Of a stretch of 64,000 bases of DNA, positions 48,050 through 55,490 are shown in pieces. The translations under genes were made by a program, and so were the position numbers. The DNA is from Iocasia fonsfrigidae (lineage in GTDB: Bacteria > Bacillota > Halanaerobiia > Halanaerobiales > DTU029), in NCBI RefSeq assembly GCF_017751145.1, contig NZ_CP046640.1:62001-126000 (forward strand), read 5' to 3'. Numbering within the stretch: the stretch's first letter is position 1; each line of letters starts with the position of its first letter. The notes below the pieces were generated by a model. That model worked only from the letters and a program-made list of their open reading frames with translations. It did no database searches and was not told where the DNA came from.

Positions 48050-48131
48050 TTCTAGCCCCTTCTTGAAGAATCGGAATAAAATGTGAATAAATATCTAGAG
48101 TAACTTAATTGATAATGACCTAAGTATTATG
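48050..48131 (-). pseudogene. Second integrase 3'-end remnant
   Basis: This stretch aligns with 43358-43437 (the end of the older integrase) with indels, for example TGTGAATAAATATCTAGAG shared exactly, and it follows a decayed tRNA end by the same distance. The coding frame is destroyed. It shows that a third element with a related integrase once lay here. Confidence 0.75.
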
Positions 48132-48242
48132 GGAACCATATTATAATCATAACGATATAAATTGCAGCAAAAAAAATGGTATATATATTACAGAGAATAA
48201 AAAAATCTCTAACTGAAGATATTATAGTTAGAGGTGATAAAT

Positions 48243-48407
48243 ATAGAAAAGAAAAAAATAATTGCTATGATACAAGATTTACGCAAAGAACTGCATAAAT
48301 TAGTTAAAGAAAAAGGAATGCAAGATGAGAATGTAATAATGAAGAGTCAGGAGTTAGATAAACTATTAAATGAATATGAAAAACTTCTAGATAGAGAAAA
48401 AAATTAA
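48243..48407 (+). CDS. Spo0E-like protein, apparent AUA start
   Basis: The product has about 54 residues: a short two-helix protein with LRKELHKLVKEKGMQDENV and SQELDKLLNEY, the Spo0E-family signature (SQELD). Spo0E-type phosphatases dephosphorylate Spo0A and delay sporulation. GAGGTGAT (48231-48238) is spaced correctly for ATA 48243, which would give MEKKKIIAMIQDL; the first ATG is at 48267 and has no RBS. Either AUA is used or the gene has lost its ATG. It lies within the phage graveyard. Confidence 0.68.
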   Translation: MEKKKIIAMIQDLRKELHKLVKEKGMQDENVIMKSQELDKLLNEYEKLLDREKN

Positions 48408-48436
48408 TAGCTGCTCTTTTTTAATGCATAAAAAAA

Positions 48437-48580
48437 TGGCCAACCAAATGGTTGGCCTACGAAAGAGGTAGTAAATAATGTTGAAAAATCTATGTGATCC
48501 CTTAACGGGTTACTTATATTATATAGCGCTAAGATTAAATTATGGTTAAAATGAAATTAGAATTAGATTAAAAATGAGGT
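48437..48580 (+). repeat. Repeat copy E
   Basis: This is the best-preserved extra copy. It has a perfect hairpin GGCCAACC (48438-48445) / GGTTGGCC (48450-48457), CCCTTAACGGGTTACTTATA and the four 11-bp AT-rich units nearly identical to copy A, then the terminase-type RBS region. In this copy the short frame is shifted, reading on through the core. Confidence 0.85.
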
Positions 48581-48587
48581 AGTGATA

Positions 48588-48665
48588 GTGTCTAAATCCA
48601 AAAGCAAAGTCCATGACGCTGATAAAACAAATAAAAAACAATCTGAAAAAGGTTACCTGATTTAA
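48588..48665 (+). pseudogene. Stub at the terminase-start position after repeat E
   Basis: GTG 48588 lies at the position of the terS start relative to the repeat and reads 25 codons (MSKSKSKVHDADKTNKKQ...) before a stop. It probably marks a deleted terminase small-subunit-like gene. Confidence 0.5.
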
Positions 48666-48816
48666 AAAACATGGGTTTTTTGTTAAAAGAAAGACTGAAG
48701 AAGAAAAGTCTCATTAGGGATGGTTTTTATAAAATAATATTTTGGCTATTTTTACAGGAAAATAATGCTGTATCACGAAATATAATTAAATGCAAAAAAA
48801 TAGGAGAGTGGAAACA

Positions 48817-49245
48817 ATGCCGTATGCAGAAATTTTAGTAACTAAAAATTTTATTACTGATGAGGAAAAGACTGTTCTAGTAAAGAAGATGACTAAAATT
48901 CTATTGGATTCAGAAGGCCTTATAGATAATCCGATATCAAGATCTATTGCTTTACTAGATATCAAAGAATTTGGCTGCCTATATGTTGGTGGAGAAAGGA
49001 GCAAGCAAGATAAAATATTAGTGAAAATATATGCATTTTCAAATGCATTTAATGATAAAAGCAAGAAAAAATTATTTTCAGATATTACTAATGCATTAAT
49101 TTCAATTAATGATAAAATCAAATCTCAGAATGGAAGAAATATATGGTGTATGATAATTCCATTACAAAAAAATAATTTTGGAGTGGGAGGAGCTCCTGTC
49201 ACATTGGAAATGACGAGGAACCTTGTTTCAGCTTATAAGGAATGA
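48817..49245 (+). CDS. Tautomerase-superfamily-like protein (cargo)
   Basis: The product has 142 residues. It begins Met-Pro (MPYAEILVTKNFITDEEK); removal of Met would expose the catalytic Pro-1 typical of 4-oxalocrotonate tautomerase/MIF relatives. Two beta-alpha-beta halves are suggested (the second around VKIYAFSNAFNDKSKKKLFS), and FGVGGAPVTLE follows. ATG 48817 has AGGAGAG. The upstream flank matches the flank of the zinc-finger cargo gene at 41123-41160, so it occupies the same right-end cargo slot of an older prophage. Substrate unknown. Confidence 0.65.
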   Translation: MPYAEILVTKNFITDEEKTVLVKKMTKILLDSEGLIDNPISRSIALLDIKEFGCLYVGGERSKQDKILVKIYAFSNAFNDKSKKKLFSDITNALISINDKIKSQNGRNIWCMIIPLQKNNFGVGGAPVTLEMTRNLVSAYKE

Positions 49246-49317
49246 CAAATAAAATACATAGCTAGGTGAATTAAATTATATTTCAAATTAGTAATTTCTA
49301 AAGTTAATAGGAATCGA

Positions 49318-49376
49318 TTTAACCGCACTTTAGGGTAGTATTTTATTTGCCCTGGGTGCAGTTCTTTTTTTATTTT
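49318..49376 (+). terminator. Decayed late-operon-type terminator
   Basis: TTTAACCGCACTTT ... CCTGGGTGCAGTTC then T-run corresponds to the intact late terminator at 41040-41082. It follows the tautomerase-like gene and precedes repeat F, marking another prophage right end. Confidence 0.65.
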
Positions 49377-49448
49377 ATAGGAAGAGTATTGTAAATATGA
49401 AAAAATAAAAGAATGAATAAGGTTACCATTATATTTTTCGTAAAAAGA

Positions 49449-49573
49449 AAAAGCCAACCAGAAGGTTGGCAAGGAAGGAGAAAATATCTATGTGATCCCT
49501 TAACGGGTTACTTATATTATATCGTGTTAAGATTAAATTGTGGTTAAAATTAAATTAGAATTACATTAAAATT
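49449..49573 (+). repeat. Repeat copy F
   Basis: Hairpin GCCAACC (49453-49459) / GGTTGGC (49464-49470), AAGGAGA, CCCTTAACGGGTTACTTATA and four 11-bp AT-rich units (GATTAAATTGT, GGTTAAAATTA, AATTAGAATTA, CATTAAAATTA) are present. The downstream gene is lost and replaced by a short fragment. Confidence 0.8.
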
Positions 49574-49826
49574 AGATACAGAAGAATTCAAAAAGACCAT
49601 AAAACAAGTAGGTACAGTTGATTTATTTTATAACTATGCGGGAATGGTAACTGATTCTAGAAAACTCTTATCTTATTCTTCCAGAACAGAAGTGTTCAGG
49701 CGGATCCTTGCTAATGTAGTAGGTAATCAGGTTGATAGAGGTCAGTTGCCATATAATGTTGCTTCTGATTTAGTAGCACAGGTAAGTTACTATGGTCCAT
49801 ATAACTTGTTCTTTAATAGGAGATAG
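49574..49826 (+). pseudogene. Gene fragment fused to repeat F
   Basis: An open frame without its own start runs from the repeat through ...VGTVDLFYNYAGMVTDSRK, SYSSRTEVFRRILANVVGNQ and onward to YNLFFNRR. The only ATG (49644) lacks an RBS. The source protein is not recognised; it is evidently the 3' end of a phage or cargo gene joined to the repeat by deletion. Confidence 0.5.
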
Positions 49827-49879
49827 TTTAGCTTGTTTTATTCAAATAGAAAAACGGTAATTATGTTATAAATGCTTAT

Positions 49880-49962
49880 TTGAAATGTGGTGAAGCCAAA
49901 AGGTGTTCTGGATTTGATCGGATTATAGAGTTTAGAAAACCCGCTATGAAGGCGGGTTTTCT
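49880..49962 (+). pseudogene. Third decayed tRNA-Ser end with terminator
   Basis: TGAAATGTGGTGAAGCCAAA then AGGTGTTCTGG and GGATTATAGAGTTT correspond to the tRNA-Ser anticodon stem onward and its 3' flank. The hairpin AGAAAACCCGC (49934-49944) / GCGGGTTTTCT (49952-49962) is a strong terminator at the same place. It is the outermost boundary of the island; host DNA resumes after it. The 49963-50132 gap shows no gene. Confidence 0.75.
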
Positions 49963-50113
49963 AAGGTTCTGGAATATTCTATTCCTATTATTTTTTAATA
50001 TTTTCCTGCGATATAAAACATAGTTCATAATATTTATAATATTATGAATATTATTATTTTATGCAAAAATAAAGGAATTATGACTTTTATGTATAATTAA
50101 TATATATAGAAAT

Positions 50114-50146
50114 TGAAATTATATACATACAATGAAATTAATTTCA
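50114..50146. promoter_or_regulatory. Candidate operator of the sugar-operon regulator
   Basis: A perfect 14-bp palindrome TGAAATTAATTTCA lies at 50133-50146 and a TGAAATT half-site at 50114-50120, just before the regulator RBS (AAGGGGTG). TATAAT at 50092-50097 is a plausible -10. Autoregulation by the SorC-type protein is inferred. Confidence 0.55.
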
Positions 50147-50171
50147 AAATTTGATTAAGGGGTGATCTAAT

Positions 50172-51107
50172 ATGAATAAAAGGAGAATTATTGATATAGC
50201 TAAATTATATTATGAATTAAATAAGTCACAAAAAGAAATTGCGGAAATACTTAATATTTCAAGAGCTACAGTTAGTAGAAAACTCAAAGAGGCAAGAGAA
50301 AAAGATATAGTTAAATTTAGTATTGACTATTCATACCATCCTAATTTTAAAATAGAAAAAGAAATGATGAGAAAATTTAATGCTAAAGAAGTATTTGTAG
50401 CTGATAATTTATATAGTGAAAATGATTTAATCTTTAAGGATATATCTTCACAATTATGTGCCTTTTTAGAAGAGATAATTTTAGATGGAGAAACCATTGG
50501 AGTATCATGGGGTAATACAATGAATAAAATAGCAAATAATTTTTGTAAGTTTAATAAAAAAAATATAAAAGTGGTGGAATTAAATGGAGCAATAGCTCAA
50601 AGTAAGTATTCTACTTCCGCTTATTCAATTTTAGAAACTTTTGCTTCTGCCTTTAATGGAGAACCTTATTATTTACCAAGTCCAGCAATAGTTGATAATA
50701 AAGATATAGCTAAATCATTTTTAAGTGATAGTAATATTAGCAATAATCTAAAAATTGCAGAACAAGCACAAGTTGCAATTTTTGGCATTGGTAAAATTAA
50801 CAAAAATTCAGTTTTGTATAAAGCAGGATATTTTAAACCTGAAAAATATGAAAATTTAATAAATAATGGAGCTGTGGGTGATATATGTGCTAGATATTTT
50901 GATATTAATGGGGTTTTAGTAGATAAAAGTTTAAATGAAAGGACCTTAGGTATCAGTTTAGATAAACTAAAAGAAAAAAAATATTCAATAGGAATAGCAG
51001 TTGGAGAAGAAAAAGCGCAGCCTATTATAGGTGCTTTAAAGAAAAAATATGTAAATGTATTATTTACAGACAAAAAAACAGCTCAGAAAATATTAGAGAT
51101 TAGTTAA
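50172..51107 (+). CDS. SorC/DeoR-type sugar-responsive regulator
   Basis: The product has 311 residues. An N-terminal helix-turn-helix (SQKEIAEILNISRATVSRKL; residues about 18-37) joins a SorC-type sugar-phosphate-binding domain with IGVSWGNTMNKIANNF, VVELNGAIAQSKY, AIFGIGKIN and GDICARYFDINGVLV. Bacillus DeoR, in this family, senses deoxyribose-5-phosphate. The gene heads an operon that includes a DeoC-type aldolase, so a similar effector is plausible. It is the first clear host gene to the right of the phage island. Confidence 0.88.
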   Translation: MNKRRIIDIAKLYYELNKSQKEIAEILNISRATVSRKLKEAREKDIVKFSIDYSYHPNFKIEKEMMRKFNAKEVFVADNLYSENDLIFKDISSQLCAFLEEIILDGETIGVSWGNTMNKIANNFCKFNKKNIKVVELNGAIAQSKYSTSAYSILETFASAFNGEPYYLPSPAIVDNKDIAKSFLSDSNISNNLKIAEQAQVAIFGIGKINKNSVLYKAGYFKPEKYENLINNGAVGDICARYFDINGVLVDKSLNERTLGISLDKLKEKKYSIGIAVGEEKAQPIIGALKKKYVNVLFTDKKTAQKILEIS

Positions 51108-51212
51108 AATTCAATAATTTTATAAAGACTAATGTTTAATAGATTGAAAAATTATATTAAAAAGAAAGGAGAAGTAGTAAAAGTAGTATCTTAAATTTTG
51201 AGGTGAATACAA

Positions 51213-52703
51213 ATGGATGATTTAGTTTTTGAAATGAAAAATATCACCAAGACTTTTCCTAGTGTTAGGGCTTTGGAAGATATTAATTTCTCTGTTTTAA
51301 AAGGTGAAGTTCATTGTTTATTAGGTGCTAATGGAGCCGGAAAGTCTACATTGATAAAGGTATTAATGGGGGTACATAGACCCGATATTGGAGATATAAT
51401 TCTAAAAGGGAAAAAAGTTAATATAAATAGTCCATTAGAAGCAAATAAGTTAGGTATAGCAGCTATCTATCAAGAACTTTCTTTAGTACCCGAATTATCT
51501 GTGTATGAAAACATTTTTCTCGGAAATTATCTTAAAAAAAATAATGGAATTTTAGACTGGAGAAAAATGAAAGAAATATCAAAAGTTATCTTGAGAGAAT
51601 TAGATGTTGAATTAGATATAAATAAAAACATAGCAGAGTTAAGTAGAGCTGATCAACAAATGATTGAGATTGCCAAGGCTCTACAAAAAGAACCTGAAAT
51701 TTTGATTATGGATGAACCATCTGCAACTTTAACTGCAGAAGAATTTAAAACTTTATTAAAAACAATTGAGATTCTCTGTTCGAAAGGAATAACTGTAATT
51801 TATATTTCTCATAAATTAGAAGAAATATTTCAAATAGGAGATAGATTTACTGTCTTGAGAAATGGCAAGAAAATTACTACTTTGCCTGTAAGTGATGACA
51901 TTGGGGAAAATGACATTGCTGAATTAATGATTGGAGATAAGATAGAATCAAAAAAATATTCTATCGAATGCGATTCTAATGAGATAATAATGGAAGTTCG
52001 AGGTGTTTCAAATGGAAATGTAAGTGATATTAATTTTGATTTATATAAAAAAGAAGTTTTAGGTTTTTATGGTTTAGTAGGTTCAGGAAGAACGGAATTA
52101 ATGAAGATTTTATTTGGTATAGATGATTTCGATCAAGGGACTATAGAAATTTATGGTAAAAATTATAAACCATTGGGGCCCAATGGAGCAATTAAATCTG
52201 GTGTAGGATTAGTTCCAGAAAAGAGAAAAGATCAGGCCTTGGTTGTTGATAGAACAGTATGGGAAAATCTTATTTATACTTCTTTTGATAATTTTTTAAG
52301 TAAAGGTATATTAAATTACAAAAATATCAGAGAATCTTCTAAACAAATGGTGGATAATATCAAAATAAAAACACCATCTATTAAACAAATAGTTAAAAAT
52401 TTAAGTGGTGGAAATCAGCAGAAAGTTGCAATTGGCAAATGGGTTATTAATGGTTGTGATATTTTACTATTAGATGAACCTACCCAAGGAATAGATGTTG
52501 GAGCTAAAGAAGAGGTTTATAGATTAATTAGAGAGTTGACCCAAATGGGGAAAAGTATAATCATAGTTTCATCAGAATTAAATGAATTATTGAATATTGC
52601 AGGTAGAATTATAGTAATGAAAGAAGGTAAGTTAGTTAAAAACTTTGATTATCAGGAAATTGACAAACGAGAGATTGAAAAAACAGCTATATTGGGAGGA
52701 TAA
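51213..52703 (+). CDS. Sugar ABC transporter ATPase, RbsA-like
   Basis: The product has 496 residues with two ABC domains in tandem, as in RbsA/XylG/MglA. The first domain has Walker A GANGAGKST (38-46), a degenerate signature ELSRADQQ and Walker B ILIMDEPS. The second has the atypical P-loop GLVGSGRTE, a normal signature LSGGNQQKVAIGKW and Walker B ILLLDEPT. It energises import with the adjacent permease and binding protein. GAGGTGAA precedes ATG 51213. Confidence 0.94.
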   Translation: MDDLVFEMKNITKTFPSVRALEDINFSVLKGEVHCLLGANGAGKSTLIKVLMGVHRPDIGDIILKGKKVNINSPLEANKLGIAAIYQELSLVPELSVYENIFLGNYLKKNNGILDWRKMKEISKVILRELDVELDINKNIAELSRADQQMIEIAKALQKEPEILIMDEPSATLTAEEFKTLLKTIEILCSKGITVIYISHKLEEIFQIGDRFTVLRNGKKITTLPVSDDIGENDIAELMIGDKIESKKYSIECDSNEIIMEVRGVSNGNVSDINFDLYKKEVLGFYGLVGSGRTELMKILFGIDDFDQGTIEIYGKNYKPLGPNGAIKSGVGLVPEKRKDQALVVDRTVWENLIYTSFDNFLSKGILNYKNIRESSKQMVDNIKIKTPSIKQIVKNLSGGNQQKVAIGKWVINGCDILLLDEPTQGIDVGAKEEVYRLIRELTQMGKSIIIVSSELNELLNIAGRIIVMKEGKLVKNFDYQEIDKREIEKTAILGG

Positions 52704-52710
52704 GCTTAAA

Positions 52711-53658
52711 ATGGAAAACACCAAATTTAAACATTTAATTAAAGAACATAGTATATACTTTTTATTGATAGTCTTTATTATCATAGGTATGTTTACTTCA
52801 GAACATTTTTTAACAGTAAATAACTTTATAAATTTACTGCAAAGATCTTCTGTAATTGGATTGATAAGTTTAGGTATGACGTTTGTAATTATTGGAGGGG
52901 GTATTGATTTATCAGTTGGTTCTATAGTTGCCTTTTCCGGTATTGTTGTAGCTACGTTAATGACCAATGGAATGAATTTAGTTGTGTCATTAATATTCAC
53001 AATCTTTCTAACATTGGTATTAGGTTTAATAGTTGGAATTATTACAGTAAAGTTTAATCTCCCTTCTTTTATTGTTTCTTTAGCTATGATGGTTAGTGCA
53101 AGAGGCTTGGCTTTACTAATTAGTAATGGATCTCCAGTTTTTGGTCTTGCTGGTCCTTTTGCTTTTATAGGGGGTGGTTATATAGGGAAGATACCATTTA
53201 GTGTAATTCTTTGGTTTATTATGTCGATAATATCTGCCATTGCTTTAAAATATACTGCTTTTGGGAGAAAACTATATGCCCTTGGTGGCAATGAAGAGGC
53301 AGCATTTTATTCAGGTATCAAAACTAGTTATTATAAAGCTATTTCATTTGGTATTTCCGGTCTTTTATCTGGTATTGCAGGGATTGTTCTGGCATCTTGG
53401 TTAACAGTGGCTCAGCCTTCAGCTGGTGAGGGAATGGAGCTAGATGCAATTGCTTCAGTAGTCTTAGGTGGAACATCTTTATCTGGTGGTAGTGGAACTA
53501 TAGGTGGTACTATTATTGGTGTTTTAATACTGAGTATAATAACAAATATATTCAATTTATTTGGAATCTCTTCTTATTATCAATATATCTTTAAAGGATT
53601 AATAATTGCTGGTGCATTAATCCTGAATAGCATGGTAGTTGTTAGAGAAAAACAGTAA
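52711..53658 (+). CDS. Sugar ABC transporter permease, RbsC-like
   Basis: The product has 315 residues and about ten hydrophobic segments. It has the family motifs LISLGMTFVIIGGGIDLSVG, ALGGNEEAAFYSGI and ASVVLGGTSLSGGSGTIGGT. I chose ATG 52711 over upstream in-frame codons because those overlap the ATPase gene; GGGAGG lies 12 bases upstream. It forms the membrane channel dimer of a ribose-type importer. Confidence 0.93.
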   Translation: MENTKFKHLIKEHSIYFLLIVFIIIGMFTSEHFLTVNNFINLLQRSSVIGLISLGMTFVIIGGGIDLSVGSIVAFSGIVVATLMTNGMNLVVSLIFTIFLTLVLGLIVGIITVKFNLPSFIVSLAMMVSARGLALLISNGSPVFGLAGPFAFIGGGYIGKIPFSVILWFIMSIISAIALKYTAFGRKLYALGGNEEAAFYSGIKTSYYKAISFGISGLLSGIAGIVLASWLTVAQPSAGEGMELDAIASVVLGGTSLSGGSGTIGGTIIGVLILSIITNIFNLFGISSYYQYIFKGLIIAGALILNSMVVVREKQ

Positions 53659-53823
53659 TTTTTATTTCGAAATATGAGCAAAAACAAATTCTAATATTTA
53701 TAAGTCTATAAGTAATTTATGCAGTAAAGGAGTGATTATCATGACTTAATAAGTTTTAAAATTGGTCGAGGTAAATAACAATCTATCAAAATCAGTTAAA
53801 TAATTAAATTGGAGGTTTTAATT

Positions 53824-54795
53824 ATGTTAAAAAAATATTCATTAATTTTGTTAGTTTTCTTGTTGATTTTATCGTTTTCATCAATAGTAGCTGTTGCTGA
53901 TAGTCCTTTTGTAGGTTTTTCTCAAGTTACAATTCAATCTCCATTTTATGTCACTCTAATGGAATCTGCTGAACGAACAGCCAAAGAAATGGGAGTAAAA
54001 TTTGTCTATTTAGATGCTGGAAATAATATTGGGAAACAAAATAATGATGTTATTGATTTAATAACAAGGGGTTTAGATGTACTTCTATTAAATCCAGTTG
54101 ATCCAGAGGGTGTAGCTCCAGCAATGAAAAGAGCAGAAGATAATAATGTGCCTGTTGTGACAGTTGATAGGCCTGTTGAAGGAAAATATAAGGAAGCTGT
54201 TTTTGTTGGGAGAAAAAATTATGAGATGGGTGTCGAAGCAGGCAAGAAAGCTGTAGAATTACTTGGTGGTGAAGGTAATGCTTCAGGTAAAATTATAGAA
54301 ATTCAGGGTGCTGCAGGTGGAGCAGTAATGAGAGATAGAAGAGATGGATTTCATTCTATTGTTGATAAAGAAGAAGGAATTGAGATAATACAAGGCCCAT
54401 ATTGTGAATATGTACGTTCCCAAGCAATTTCTGCATTTCAGGACTTAATTCAGACACACCCAGATGTAGATATGGTATATGCCCATAATGATGATATGGC
54501 TTTGGGAGCAGTTCAAGTTTTAGAACAGCATGGGAAAATTAATGATGTATATGTAATTGGGATTGATGGTCTGATGGAAGCTGTTAAAGCTATCAATGAT
54601 GGTAGAATGGATGCTACAGTATTAAATGACCCTGCTTATCTTGGACAGTTAGCTGTTGAAGTAGCTTTAGGTGTTTTAGAAGGGGAAGAGTATCCTGAAT
54701 TTGTTGATGCTGGAACTGGATTAATTATAAAGGATAATGCAGGAGAGTTTTATGATCCAGCAAAAGACTTTGCAGAGTATATTCCTGAAGATTAA
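53824..54795 (+). CDS. Sugar ABC transporter periplasmic binding protein, RbsB-like
   Basis: The product has 323 residues. The signal peptide (MLKKYSLILLVFLLILSFSS...AVA) is followed by two Rossmann-like lobes: GFSQVTIQSPFYVTLMESAE, DVLLLNPVDPEGVAPAMKRA and VPVVTVDRPVEG, then VYAHNDDMALGAVQVLEQHG and VIGIDGLMEAVKAINDGRMD. No lipobox is present, consistent with a periplasm. A ribose/pentose- or polyol-type ligand is likely. TTGGAGG precedes ATG 53824. The gap 53659-53823 contains no gene. Confidence 0.93.
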   Translation: MLKKYSLILLVFLLILSFSSIVAVADSPFVGFSQVTIQSPFYVTLMESAERTAKEMGVKFVYLDAGNNIGKQNNDVIDLITRGLDVLLLNPVDPEGVAPAMKRAEDNNVPVVTVDRPVEGKYKEAVFVGRKNYEMGVEAGKKAVELLGGEGNASGKIIEIQGAAGGAVMRDRRDGFHSIVDKEEGIEIIQGPYCEYVRSQAISAFQDLIQTHPDVDMVYAHNDDMALGAVQVLEQHGKINDVYVIGIDGLMEAVKAINDGRMDATVLNDPAYLGQLAVEVALGVLEGEEYPEFVDAGTGLIIKDNAGEFYDPAKDFAEYIPED

Positions 54796-54807
54796 TTATC
54801 AATAATT

Positions 54808-54843
54808 ATAACCCCCCCTGTTTTATAAAAAGGGGGGGGTTAT
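54808..54843 (+). promoter_or_regulatory. GC-rich hairpin after the binding-protein gene
   Basis: ATAACCCCCCC (54808-54818) and GGGGGGGGTTAT (54832-54843) form a stable stem around an AT-rich loop, with no T-run. Like the hairpin at 1761, it lies right after a binding-protein gene and probably raises its relative expression. Confidence 0.7.
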
Positions 54844-54910
54844 ATAAAATAGATAAATATTATTTAACAAGAGAAAAAATAACTAATAATAGTTGGGTGA
54901 TAATTATACT

Positions 54911-55459
54911 ATGGATGAAAAAGAAAAGATGCTTAATGGTGAACTATATAATCCTAAAGATGAAGTGCTGTCAAAAGAGAGGAGAAAGGCACAAAAACTA
55001 TGTAAAGAGTTTAATAAAGTAGACCCTTATGATAAAGAAGCTCAAAATAAAATATTAAAAAAATTATTTGATACTGATAAAGAAAGCTCTATTATGCCAA
55101 ACTTTTTTTGTGATTATGGATATAACATAAAATTTGGAGAGAATTTTTATGTTAATCATAACTGTATAATCTTAGATGTAAATGCAGTTAATATAGGTAA
55201 CAATGTTTTACTAGGGCCTAATGTTCAAATTTATACTGCTAATCATCCATTAGATGTTGAAAGCAGAAATGCTGGTAGAGAATATGGTAAGCCAGTTAAT
55301 ATTGGAGATAATGTATGGATTGGGGGCGGGTCTGTTATTTATCCAGGGGTTAATATTGGTAACGATTCTGTTATTGCAGCTGGAAGTGTTGTTATTAAAG
55401 ACGTAGCTAGTAATGTTTTAGTAGGGGGTAATCCCGCTAAAATAATAAAGGAAATTTAA
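54911..55459 (+). CDS. Maltose/galactoside O-acetyltransferase-like
   Basis: The product has 182 residues. The N-terminal helical domain ([20 protein letters not shown]) and the left-handed beta-helix with hexapeptide repeats ([40 protein letters not shown]) are those of Maa/LacA acetyltransferases, with the catalytic His in TANHPLD. It transfers acetyl from acetyl-CoA to a sugar hydroxyl. In this operon it may detoxify non-metabolised sugar. Confidence 0.9.
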   Translation: MDEKEKMLNGELYNPKDEVLSKERRKAQKLCKEFNKVDPYDKEAQNKILKKLFDTDKESSIMPNFFCDYGYNIKFGENFYVNHNCIILDVNAVNIGNNVLLGPNVQIYTANHPLDVESRNAGREYGKPVNIGDNVWIGGGSVIYPGVNIGNDSVIAAGSVVIKDVASNVLVGGNPAKIIKEI

Positions 55460-55490
55460 TAAACTTAGAAGTAAAAGGAGGATATTAAAA

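Noticed and set aside
43268-49970. IS elements or transposons explaining the repeats
   Set aside because: No transposase frame, terminal inverted repeats or target duplications are visible; the repeats match a phage-internal segment instead.
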